Shown in pieces: positions 12,552-24,500 of a DNA stretch of 64,000 nucleotides. The notes below the pieces were generated by a model. It saw only the letters and a program-made list of their open reading frames with translations, was not told the origin of the DNA and made no database searches. The position numbers and the translations under genes are program-made. Location: assembly GCF_018139145.2 (NCBI RefSeq), contig NC_059472.1:102002877-102066876 (forward strand). The letters run 5' to 3'. Within the stretch, counting starts at the first letter, position 1. Every line of letters starts with the position of its first letter. This stretch comes from Gymnogyps californianus. Its lineage: Eukaryota; Chordata; Aves; Accipitriformes; Cathartidae.

Positions 12552-15500
12552 CTGATGATAGTTATAAAACCTTTATCTGAGCCATGAGTTAACAGAAGAA
12601 AGCCATGCTGTGGGACTCGGGGATTAATTCAAAACACAAGCCAAATAAAGTGAGACAAACAGAGGAATAGAGATCTTGATGTACTGACTCACATCACAGT
12701 ATCATCCACCTCTTTAGATACACTTGCAGAAGAAATTGACTCAACTTATTTGGAAATTTAGAAGGCTATGTGTCTTATGATATAAATAAATATATTCACA
12801 TTTGTGCCCAGATTAACCAAAATTTATAAAACTTATACTCATTAATATATTCAGACAGCAGCATATTTAGACTCTAGTAGCAAAAATTATAGAGACTAAC
12901 ACTATTTAAATAATTGACCTGAAACAAATCAAGAGGGTAAGAAAGAGTATTTTCTACTTCACATCTCTACTCTGCCTTAAAAAGCCTATTGATTTACCAG
13001 TATTCTTCATTACTAAATGCATGGTACACTTAATGCCAGTCATCCTAATTTATTGCCAGAATTCCTTAAATTAATTTCCTATGATTTACCCTTCATAAAA
13101 ACACTTACCAGCTACCATAAGGATAAAACAACATCAGAGATCTGAAAAGGTATTATGAAAATCTTTCTGTGGGAAACCAGACTACCACTTCATTCATATG
13201 GAAACAGAAAGTTATTATATGGTAGACACTAAAAGCCTCATTTCAGAGAGCTAGAAGGATGGACGGGAAAGGAAGAAAAGACAATTCATTCCCATCTGTG
13301 CCACGTGCAAACTGTCACACTCTTTGCGGAAAAATAAAAATAAATGCTCTAACCACTATGTGGTTTTAGCCAGTTTTAAGCCTCCACTGACGACTATTTA
13401 AAAGAAAGGTCTGATTTTCTAAGAAACAGAATGTAGCACTGTAGAAAATGTTGTACCAGATCAGATCTGTGGTTCATCCACACCAGTACCCTATGTCTGA
13501 CAATGCCAGCATGGGATGCTTTAGGAGAAAAAAAAGACAAAAAAAACCCCCAACCCGAAAACCAAAAACAAACAACCCCAAAACCCAACAGTATCCAGAC
13601 GATGGCTAATCTATGCTTTGATCTGAAATACTCCCTCTAATTAGCAACTGGTTTAGAACTTGATATGTGAATTTTTACATCACATCCACAGTTTGTTAGG
13701 AATATCTATCAGAATGCTGGATATTATTCTTCTCCAACATAGTATTTTTAAATAAAAAGACTTCCTTTTTGATGCAATAAAAAATCCCAGGTTCTTTTGT
13801 TTCATGTGTATTTTTTCAGATCCCTAACCATTTTTTTCTTTCCATGAGGTTTTCCTAAATCTACAATGCCCCTTTCTGAGATGTGATTTTAAAGAATCAC
13901 AGATAAGCTTAAACCATTGATTTTATGTAACATGGGATATTCACTATTCTTTATCTCTACATAAAACAACACCTTACTGACTTTTTAATGACCTCTGCTG
14001 TAGTGTCAGAAGAGATTTTTCACAAAACTGGCTTCGTCAATGTTTTTCTAAACCTTTATCACTAAAGTAACACCCTGTAAAGTATTTCAATTCACCATTT
14101 ATCTACCATTCTGCATTACTTTTGCTTTACCAACATCAACTTGATATCACATCATCTAGATGGTCACTTAGCTTTCTGCATAGAAACTTTGACTTTTTTA
14201 CAAACTATGAATATACAATGAATTCTTCATCAGTAAATCTTTCAACCCCACCTTTTATTCAGCACTTTGTTATTTGTCTTTGCCATATTGATACATTCAA
14301 ACAATTCTAGCAATGAGAAAAAAAAAAATTTCCTCAGAAATAGGTTTATTTCCTTAGAAAGAAGTTAGATGCTCTCTACCTATTGCCCCCCTCATGCTTA
14401 ATGAAATCTACAATAACAAGAGAATCTGAAAGGCTTCAAAAAAAGATTATTGACTATGAATTTTCTTTAAAAAAGACAGATAAATGTATACATATGCTAC
14501 TAACAGCTTCAGCTTCACAGATGAGCAATCAGCAATGACACAGGTATGAAAGTGTCACAGCAGCCTACAGTATAAACTAGAAAGCTGCTGAAGGTCAACT
14601 GGTTCAGTCATCAGCAAGAAGTAAGCCTCTCCCTGATGCACCACATCAACAGTATGGAAAGCATAGCAGACAGCAGTGATTCCCTACAAGATGTCCCCCA
14701 GGGATAAAAAAAAACAAGGAGAAACGGAGTTGGGAACTTCTCTTGCAGATCATCTTCTCTACTAGGAGCTCTCCATGGGGTTAATCAGAACAAAGGTTGT
14801 CAAAGACAGTCTGGCTTGGGTGAGAAAGCTTTCCCTGCAGAAGGACCATGACCACTGCAGGACACAGGTACAAGAAGTGAGCTTAGCTTACAGATTTGCT
14901 TGAAGACCCACCCACTCAGGATACTGATTTCTGCAAAGCGCAGAAATGAAGTTTATAACAACGGGCTGAAATCCAACTTCAGTAGCAGCTATGTTTGGGA
15001 ACACTTAGACAAGAACAATGACAACACTGTTGCTTGACATACAGAAAGTTGGAAACAGCACCAGACGGGCCGCCTGGTGAATCTGGTGCCTCAGATGACG
15101 TACCATAACACGTTTTCCAAAGAACACTGCTAATGATGATCCTCACGCTTTCTGTTCTTATTTCAAGAAGGTGATAAGTACATTCAGATGTACTCCATGG
15201 GAACAAGAGATGGGCAGGCAGGTTAAACCCAAGCAGCCTACTGAGCCATGAACAACAAGCTGTAGGATACAGATACGTTAAGTCATCTGGGTATGAAAAT
15301 ATTTTCAGTGTTTGCATGTTTCTAACACTTCTTTCTTTTCTGCTTCATTGGTATGCTAAAGGTCACCTTAATATGTCAAAAGAAGAAGGCAGAGAAGCCA
15401 GCCACAACCTGGTCTACCTGAAAGAGGCAAACTAGTTTGTTTCTTTCGTTAGCAAGGAAACATGGTAGTGAGACTTCCCCACTGTGAGCTTTTTTTCTGG

Positions 15501-16030
15501 TAGAGAAAGGGCTGCACAGGTCAAAACTGAGCCAGGTGACTCTCCTATGATGCGCAATAAAAACAATGCCAATGCTGATGAGGGCAGAATGTTTCAGGCT
15601 TTGCTTACTTCAACACATCTACTTGTTTCTCAGATCCCCCACTGACAGAGTTGTAGTCAGTGGGCTCATAAAGCTGATTTGACTGATGAGGCTCTCTAGG
15701 GAAAGCTTTTGAAGCAGACTACTCCGCCGCCTACCTCTGTTCCAAAATGTACATCAACCAGCTAAGAACTTCCACTTCCCACCTGCAGATAGATAATTTG
15801 GTGGAAATACTTAATCAAGCTCCTGTGCTATATTTAACTCAACAGATAGTCCCATGAGTGAAAAATATTCAGCTAATCAGAAAAAGAAACAAACTTGATA
15901 GCAAACCAGGTTATCAAGTCACAAAATAATATGCTGCCTTTGGCAGTAAGTTTATCATCATCACAAATCACACAGCAGTTCAGTCCCTTCAAATAATAAA
16001 GGACAGAAATATGGTGTAATGTTGACCTCT

Positions 16031-16080
16031 GTAACCCTATATTTTTAGGGTTACAGGAAAGCCAGTCCAACTGGCTTTCC
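16031..16080. repeat. Two adjacent perfect hairpins
   Basis: Hairpin 1 has arms GTAACCCTA (16031-16039) and TAGGGTTAC (16046-16054) with a 6-base loop. After one base, hairpin 2 has arms GGAAAGCCAGT (16056-16066) and ACTGGCTTTCC (16070-16080) with a 3-base loop. Both stems are perfect. The function is unknown. The element lies in DCDC2 intron 7. Confidence 0.9.
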
Positions 16081-17386
16081 CTCAAGGGCAGTATTTGACA
16101 TGGAGGGTTGGCTGGGCAGGAGGATACTGAAGTTGCAGCACTCCACACTAACAGCTCACAGCTCCTACCACCTGCCTGGCCTGTGCTTCAGGTCACTCCG
16201 TCTTGAGGTGTGACCAGAGAAAATGCTCGGGAGACAACAACTGCATAGAAGATGACCCTTTGGGATCAGCATAGTACATTTTCTTTGAACTACTTCACTA
16301 CAAGCTACCTAAGTTCTGACTACAGTGGAGCTCCCACACAGGGTCAGACCTGAGTGAAAAGACCTTTGCTCTGATTTTTCAAGAGTTGACCTCCTTCCCC
16401 AAATTCACCCTGCAAAGTGCTGCAGTCTCTCACAGGCAGACAAATATGGGCAAAAAAGTGCAAGAGCAATCTAAGAATCCTTCGCATCCCACATGGAGAT
16501 GTTTATTCCCTAGTGCTTTTGACTCTCCAGAGAGAAGCCTGCTGTTCATTTACATGGGAAAGAACAATGAAAAGGAACATACAGTGATAGACTTTGGTTA
16601 CCAAACATGGCATGGTGTGTTAACTTCTCTTTTACATTCACAGGATTCAATAGAAAACAAATAAAATAAAATATCTGCCTGCATGCCTAAAACCTAGAGA
16701 AGTTATTATCTGAGTAACACACAACCTACTATTAGTATATTGCTCAAGAATAGTTTCAGATGTAAAACTACCATCACACTAAAAATTTTTAAAAAATATT
16801 TTAGAAAAGAAATGCTGTCTCCAGAGATTCTCAAAGATAAGGGTAAATTTAAACAACTGTAGCTGTAAGTCTAGACATTTCCTATGTCTCTGAAAGGCAT
16901 TATTGCATCCTAAGGAAATGTATACTAAGTACATTGAAGCACTCAATTTCAAAGTAATTGAGCGGTGTTAGGTACCACTAACAATCTTATGGTGCATTTT
17001 AGTGCTTAATGTTAATGATGAAATACATGAATTTTTTTCTGGCACATTAATTATTTCAGTATGAAATAATTTCCTATATTTTTGTGCCACATTCACAACA
17101 ATAGCACATTAAAAAGTTCTTATATACAGTCATCACTGGATTAAACACTGAATTTTTAGATTTTGCCACTCTATAGGTAAGTTACCCAATTCACCATGCT
17201 TCAGAACAAAACAAAAAGAAACTGCAATCAGTGTAGAGTCTTCAGGTTTGGCTGGGTTAACAGGGTGATTATGAAAAAACGTATCATTTGATATGAATGC
17301 CTTGCCTGCTTCCTGCAGTAGAAGCAGCAACAGCTATTAGCACTCTTCCTTAGTCCTGCTCGGCCTCCTCTCCAACAGTGCATCTC

Positions 17387-17950
17387 TGTGCTGGTTTTGG
17401 CTGGGATAGAGTTAATTATAGTAGCTAGTATGGGCTATGTTTTGGATTTGTGCTGGAAACAGTGGTGATAATACAGGGATGTTTTGGTTGTTGCTGAGCA
17501 GTGCTTACACAGAGTCAAGGCCTTTTCTGCTTCTCACACTGCCCCACCAGCAAGTAGGCTGGGGGTGTGCAAGAAGCTGGGAGGGGACACGGCCAGGACA
17601 GCTGACCCCAACTGACCAAAGGGATATTCCATACCATATGATGTCATGCTCAGCATATAAAGCTGGGGGAAGAAGAAGGAAAGGGGGGACGTTCAGAGTG
17701 ATGGTGTTTGTCTTCCCAAGTAACTGTTACGCATGATGGAGCCCTGCTTTCCTGGAGATGGCTGAACACCTGCCTGCCGATGGGAAGTGGTGAATGAATT
17801 CCTTGTGTTGTTTTGCTTGCATGCACGGCTTTTGCTTTACCTATTAAACTGTCTTTATCTCAACCCACGAGTTTTCTCACTTTTATTCTTCTGATTCTCT
17901 CCCCCAACCCTGTGTGGTGCTTAGTTGCTGGCTGGGGTTAAACCACGACA
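17387..17950 (+). mobile_element. Solo LTR of an avian endogenous retrovirus (copy 1)
   Basis: The element starts TGTGCTGG and ends CCACGACA, the usual TG...CA ends. It carries a TATA box (TATAAA, 17656-17661) and an ATTAAA polyadenylation signal (17843-17848), in the right order for an LTR read on the plus strand. It is about 564 bases and lacks two short segments present in copy 2 (near the start, and about 30 bases near the end). No gag, pol or env sequence adjoins it, so it is a solo LTR. It is antisense to DCDC2. No matching target-site duplication is evident (flanks CATCTC and AACTT). The exact family is not assigned. Confidence 0.9.
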
Positions 17951-20900
17951 AACTTAAATGCCATCCACTTCCAAAAGGACATTTCTGCTTCTCTTTAAAT
18001 GGTGACACATGCCACTTGCCTCAGTGGGTCAAAAGAAACCGCACATGTTTTGCCAACAGCATCATCTCTTGTCAAAACGTTGGGTACCTCTATCAGTCTG
18101 TTAGACCTCAGACAATTCAGAAAATAAACTGGGTACAGAGGCTGAATTACCCTCTCTTATGATGAGACACACCTATTTCAGAACGTGGTTCAGATATATT
18201 GCCTGGCTACTATGACAAAAACTATTGCAGCAAGCACAGCTGTACCTCTTCCAGAGAGGGGAAAAAATCGAAAACAAACAAAAAAACCTCTGTGGATTTT
18301 AAGGGACTTGGAGCATTTCCTTACAAATTTCCAGCCAAAATGACTAAAGGGAAAGAAAAGAGTCAAGTGGGATCTCTCTCCAGTGCTCCATGCACCCTTC
18401 AAATGTTTTCCACGCAATGATAAAACACTTATTTAGAAAAATGCAATAGCAAAAAAGCGTTCCACTAAGAGCTAACAGACTCAGAACAACTGCACATGGT
18501 TTCTCACGTGAAATGGTGAATATAGGGTATTAGCTAATATTATCGAGGGCTTATAAAGCAAAATGCAGGAAATGGGACATCCTAATTTTGCTCTTGATAA
18601 CAGAAGAAATTTTGTCATACTTACTGCAAAGTACCAGAAAAAAAATGGAACCAGAAAGGGAAGGAGAAAATAAATACATAAATAAAACATCATTAAATTT
18701 AGTTTGAATCACGTGGCAAAGAAATACATGTAAGCTGAACTAGAATAATGTAATAATAAGGATGCACCTCTTGTTAAAATACAAGCAGGGCTGAAAATCA
18801 CTTTGAATAGTAGCCTTGTGATGAGAAGCTTAAGGCAACTGCTTCCTGGAATATTTTCCACTTGATCTGGCTGAACAAATGTTAGGGAATTTAACTGGGG
18901 AAAGGTAAGTCTGTAGATGTTCACAAGTCTGCAGTTATCACTGTGGCTGGCCTAAAGACTTACAGGCGCATGAGATGGTTTGCTTTTTGTGTTCGGCAAA
19001 AGAAAACAGTTCTCACTGGCTTAGTATACATCTCCTCATAAACAGAGATCCACTGAGAGCAGGGATTGCACCCCACCAGAAATCCATTACAGGGCTCTGG
19101 ATTTCTCATCCCATACTGTTGTCTGAATTTAACCTAGAGACTTCATCTCCCTCAGCAACTGCCTGCATGACCAGCTAGGTCTATCTAGACTTGCAGAACA
19201 GCACACACATCAAACTGCCCATTCCCACTTCTGCTAGCAGGTCTTCATACATGGAGGATAAATAGAGGAGCACAGAGAGCTTCTCCCAACATACACTTTA
19301 GCTCAAAGCAGAGAATTGACTGCCTTGAACAGCTTCTCCTAGTTACGCAAGACTCACAAAGCATGGAAAAGCTGAAGTGAGCAGCAGTCACTTCTTCAAA
19401 AAACTTAGTGGATTTCCAACCATTTCCGTCATCAGGTGGAGCAGCAATAGTGCTAAATAAGGAGAGGTAAATATCTCCCTATATTTGTCTGCTATCTAGC
19501 AAAGTAAGGTTTGTCTCTTAGTCACTGCCTGCTGAAAGGACAGAGAAACTATTGCAGCTTCTAGTACTCTTCCCTCCACTGGGAAATGAAAGAAAGCAAT
19601 CGGAAACCTCTGATAACCTAATGCAAGGCAGACAAAGGCAAAGAACAAATTTCTCTCACCGTGGCAAGAAGGGTCTGTTTGCTTCCAGGAAACATCTGTA
19701 GAAACTTTACTTACAAAAATCCTCAGGCCAGAAAAAATAGCATATAGAAAATCACCATAATGGCCCTATACCTATCAGAAAAAGTTATGTGGCTTGGCTG
19801 TTCTTAATGTAAGAGGTCTGACTGAGATCTATCTAGTCATAAGTAGAGGTTCAGAGCAGTTCAGTACTCTGAACAGGAGACTAGATCAGAACACGTGGAT
19901 TTTGAGCTCTGTATAAAGAATTGTGTACTGGCATTTCCCAACAGAAGTCAATGCATCTGTTTCAAAAAAAAAAGAAAACATAGCAATGATTGAAGATATC
20001 CAAGGTGGACAACAGCCTAAATGTAAAAGCCTTTCCCTGCATTCTCTCTGTCTTACACAATGATTCTGAGCCTTTAAAAATAGTAAGCCAAGCATGCAAG
20101 GCACCCTCTGAGAGGTCAGCTCTGGTAGTCTCTCCGTCATATGTTTTTATCATGCACCACTCAACCTGTAAAAAGTGGGGCTACGCCATGATGATTTCAA
20201 GGAGAAGAATATAGTCAGTCATTTCATGAGTTATAAAGGACAAATGTTTCCAGTCACTTTCATTATAATATAATCGTCATTCTTCAGTAAGAAAAAAAAC
20301 TTGACCGAAGAAGAGCTGGCTAAAATTATGTCCACTTACCAGCAAAAGGATAGAATGGTATTTGAATCAAGACTAAAATAAACCTGAAATTCAACAAGCT
20401 AACTCTTGAAAAGACAATTATATTACAAAAGATTATATTTCACTGATCTTTTAAAACTCAAATTTACAAACCTGCTCCTGACTCAAAGTAAATTTACAAC
20501 TCATGATTCTAGACAGAGGTACAAACCTGTGCTGTTCGATGACATATACTGATGTTTTAGACCACAATTTGTTATTGCACACTTAATTATTAATGCTTGA
20601 ACAGCAGTGAGAAGAAATGTCAAATGCTATGAAAAGTATAAGTTATTTCCCCTGGCAGATATTAATTGGCCTGTATTAATGATGTTTGGAACTATTACTA
20701 ATGAGGAAAAATAGCCATCCCAGCATGGCAGCAATATCTGTAGTGAGGGGACAGTCTTCTAGCCATTAAAAAAAAACGGGGGTGAGGGGGAATATCACAC
20801 CATAAGATAAGAAAAACAGTTTCTCAAAGAGGATGTTTACAACTAAATTTCTAAATTGCTGCCACAGCACAGCGGGGGAGAAATTCTGAAAGTGCCTCCA

Positions 20901-21393
20901 GCAGCTCTGCTGTATGATTAGTCTCAGCAGCTATCAGCTAACTGGAGCTCGTGTTTGTGTTACTCCCCCAGGGTCTAGTCATTTTGTTATACAGAACCAG
21001 GCAGCTAACCAGGGATCCTCAGGGACAGCGAGGTGTCCTTTGAGCAGACCAGGTCCTTTTCTTCACTTTTTTTGCAGGGCAGAACAGTGGGAAAATGGTC
21101 AAAATACGTTTTCTATTATGTTTTTATCAAAAGCATAAAGATAGGACCATATTAGTTTAACTTCCAAGGTATACTAAAAATCATATACAGCCTCCTGTGG
21201 TATGTAAATGAAGCCAGGAATGTAATGGTTATGCATAGGTACATTTCCTAAACAGAAAGAACTTTTGTAAATTCAGTTAGCCAGAGTAAATGGACAATTC
21301 AAGAACTACACAAGCATATTGTTCCACTATTTCACTGTTTTAACTGAAGATCAAAAGCCACTGTGCTACGATAGTGTTTGTCTCAGTACTGAC

Positions 21394-21595
21394 CATTATC
21401 TTGAAGGACTCCTGTGGAAGCTGTTACTCTTACTGTCTGTTTTACTTTTGTAGAGTTGTTAGAAAAGTGTCGTCTGGACACAGAATCCCCTGGATTCTGG
21501 CTTTTTTTGTCTTTCCCTTTGAGAAGCTGAGGTGAGGAACTGTTTTCTCCCAGGTCATTGGATCCAACAGTGGATTTAGATTGCCGATCATTTCC
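21394..21595 (-). CDS. DCDC2: DCDC2 exon 7
   Basis: 202 bases, starting in phase 0 after a TTTTCAG acceptor and ending with one leftover base before GTCAGT, a usable but non-optimal donor. It encodes residues 253-319: [12 protein letters not shown], then a Ser-, Lys- and Asn-rich stretch. The first 12 residues match the human exon (GNDRHSKSTVGS). The remainder has diverged, as expected for the disordered linker after the second doublecortin domain. Reading through the donor would hit a stop 3 codons later. Confidence 0.9.
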
Positions 21596-24500
21596 CTGAA
21601 AAGAAGTGTACGTAATTATCACTGATGAAAATGACAAAGTTTATTTTTTCAATTTCAATATTATTTCAACCTTTTAATACTAAGGATTGGTATCACGTGT
21701 TAAAGAAGCATATTAATTTACAATCAGTACAGTTAAGTGACCTCTTAAACTATCCAGAAAACTGTAACTATCTCATTAACTTACTATATGATCCAACTGA
21801 TTAAATGCTCCTCAACAACTCCCAGAAGAAAATAACACATTTATTATAAAGAAATAATGCTTCATTTGGTGAAAAGAATGGCTAGGTGAATCTATACATG
21901 CATGTATATCATATACAGCTATATCTCATCTATGCATGTGTGTGGAAAGTCACAAGATGTGACATATATAACTTGTGAATAATTCATTGCCCATGTAAAT
22001 GAGACATGGGCATTAATCAAAGTGTCAAAAGCAGCTGGAAGAGGATGACAGTCTTCATGTGGCAGTAACACTGACTGCCAAGTGGACACTAAGAAAGGGG
22101 TTTGCCCACACATCACCTCTGAATCACCTCCAAGGACATCAGCCAGTTGCTCTGCTTGCTTTGTGGTGTATCTAGAAACAGAACCAGAAACCTTGTCCTT
22201 ATTTTTACAGCTTTGATGTATGTATGATCCTGGGTGTACTAGCCAGAGATTTTATTATTTATAAACATTTTTCTTCAGTCTAAATCTGTTCACAATGAAC
22301 ATCGTAAAAACCTGAACTGTATATAGCCACCCTTTAGGGTGCTGTTTATATCGTTCTAGGCTGTGTAAAGACTTTATCAACTGAACACTCTCATCGTTGC
22401 CTCTCATTAGAGGCTGTCAGCCTGCTACTTTTGCCAGTGTAACAGCATGTGTAGTTTCTTCCTAATCCAGTTCTGTCAAAACACTCCATATAACAACAAA
22501 ACACTCAAGCAGATATAGGGCAGAAAACCTTATCAGTATCTGGAACTGTTCACCTTATCACAGACTTAGCTGAATCACAGAAGACTAATATATTCTACTT
22601 CATTGTTTTGCTTAGTGTAGCTGCATGAACAATTCATGCCAATTTAGAAGTTGCCCACCAGAAAGGCCTTTCCTTCTGCAATGGTCATGGACAATTCTTT
22701 TCACCTCACTGCTAAAGTTAAAAGGTAATACTATATAAAATCAACATCTTTCAGAAAAATAAGTCCTGAACAAAATCCTGCATCTCTTTAAAAAATCCTG
22801 CATATGTTATTACATTGTTATGTGATTCTTCTAGTTTTCACATAATCAGTAGAAATCAGTTCTGTTTAAAATACCTCACTTAAATACCATCTAGCTTTTA
22901 CCATCTAATCTACCATTTATCTACCAATACCATCAAATCTACCACTTACCCTTTCTCTATAAAGAGAAATGAGGGCACCGCAATATTTCAGTCTCTTCTA
23001 ATTCAGACTGGAGACTGTTACTCCCAAGCAATAATAGTAAAAAAGTGTAGATATCAAATTGAAGCAAACAATTGCATGATTTATACCAGTTCAGGTGTTG
23101 TATTAGATATTCAAGAGCGTTTGTGCATATTCCTGCCTCCTTCAGTTTTGACACTTGTTATCAGTGTGTGTTACAATCCCAATGGAATAAAAGTGAATAT
23201 CAAATAATTTTCTGTACATGTTGTTATGTAATAGTAGAAGAGGTAAGAAATTAAAACTGTTCATGAGTTATTTTTACAAATGCTAGAATTGCAAAGCTCA
23301 CATTTTAAAAACAAACACCACTTGAAAGTATGTTTTTTACTGAGGTTTTATCTTCTACTGAATTTCAACAGAATGGAACAGACACATGTATATTTTATTG
23401 CCTATTTTGTTTAGTGGCTCCAGGGTTTGTTTTGTAACCAGTGAATGGACATGATCAACTACCACAATTATAATGACAGACTGTGAATCTGACTCTCCCC
23501 TGTCTTGTACTTGTACAGTAAACTGCACTTGTACAGAATCGGTGCAAACAGATACTTATATTCTGATTTGGCACTGTTTTAAATCCACAGTGGACTTAGT
23601 TTGTACACATATAAATAGCTATACAGGATACAAAGCAGTGGAGGCTCAAGCTCTGAATTTAATGGTTAGCTAGAACAAAACACATCCGACAGGAAACTGT
23701 ATTAGGGCTTTGTTCAGACTCGGCATGCAGAAATACCATTTTCTGCAAGATGTTTTGTAAAAGGTTCTGTGTTTTTCCTTTAGGTGTATCATTTGAATAA
23801 ATAAATAAACAAATACACAAAGATAGCTGACAAGGTTTATGGGAAAGACCTCAAGGCAGCAGTTGATCTTTGCTATGGAAGGTTTTATAAAAAATAAAGC
23901 AGCCATTATTGCAATAATATTTTCTCAGATTTCTGTTGTCTAATTGACACTGCAAATAGCTACAGATTCATCAAGCTTTAATAAGCATACCACCAGGTGA
24001 CTGTGGATTTTTTTCTCTTCAGATTTAATTAAAACCCAAAGGACAGGGACTTTCCGTCTGCCAGAATTAAGTGAAATTAGAAACAAACTTTATTATGGCA
24101 CTCGATACTTACACTGCCTTTAGACTTTTGAGATCCCACAATCGGAGGTAGTACAGAGGCTTTGGAACTGCAGAAATAAGCCATATCTTAGAATTGTGTA
24201 CACTGTCACTGTCATAGACACTATGTATCCATAACCAAGTCGGATAACACCAAGTCGGCTATGGCAACAGAGTTAATTGTTTTATTCATTGTGTGTTTTT
24301 ACTAAGAATCATGCATTTCTGTTCACTAGACTATATTTAAATGCATAATCACTAACTTATTCAAACAAATGCATTACATTTCCCCACAATGCATACTTTA
24401 TATACCAAAAATTTGCAGAGCAGTATTCAGTGAATTACTATGTGAAAGATCCTTACAACTATTATAATGAAAAGTTTCAGCAATTTCAACAAAACTCTGT

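Larger units (their letters stand above)
1..21393 (-). other. DCDC2: DCDC2 intron 7 and beyond (partial, runs off the window)
   Basis: This 21 kb stretch lies downstream of the donor of DCDC2 exon 7 on the minus strand. It is AT-rich, with no long convincing coding frame. It contains one solo LTR (17387-17950), a double hairpin (16031-16080), possible old SINE remnants (around 10661-10735) and purine-rich plus-strand tracts (about 3165-3500 and 10675-10965). The acidic C-terminal exons expected from human DCDC2 (human protein about 476 residues) were not recognised, apart from the weak candidate at 12406-12551. The remaining exons probably lie to the left of position 1. Confidence 0.75.
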
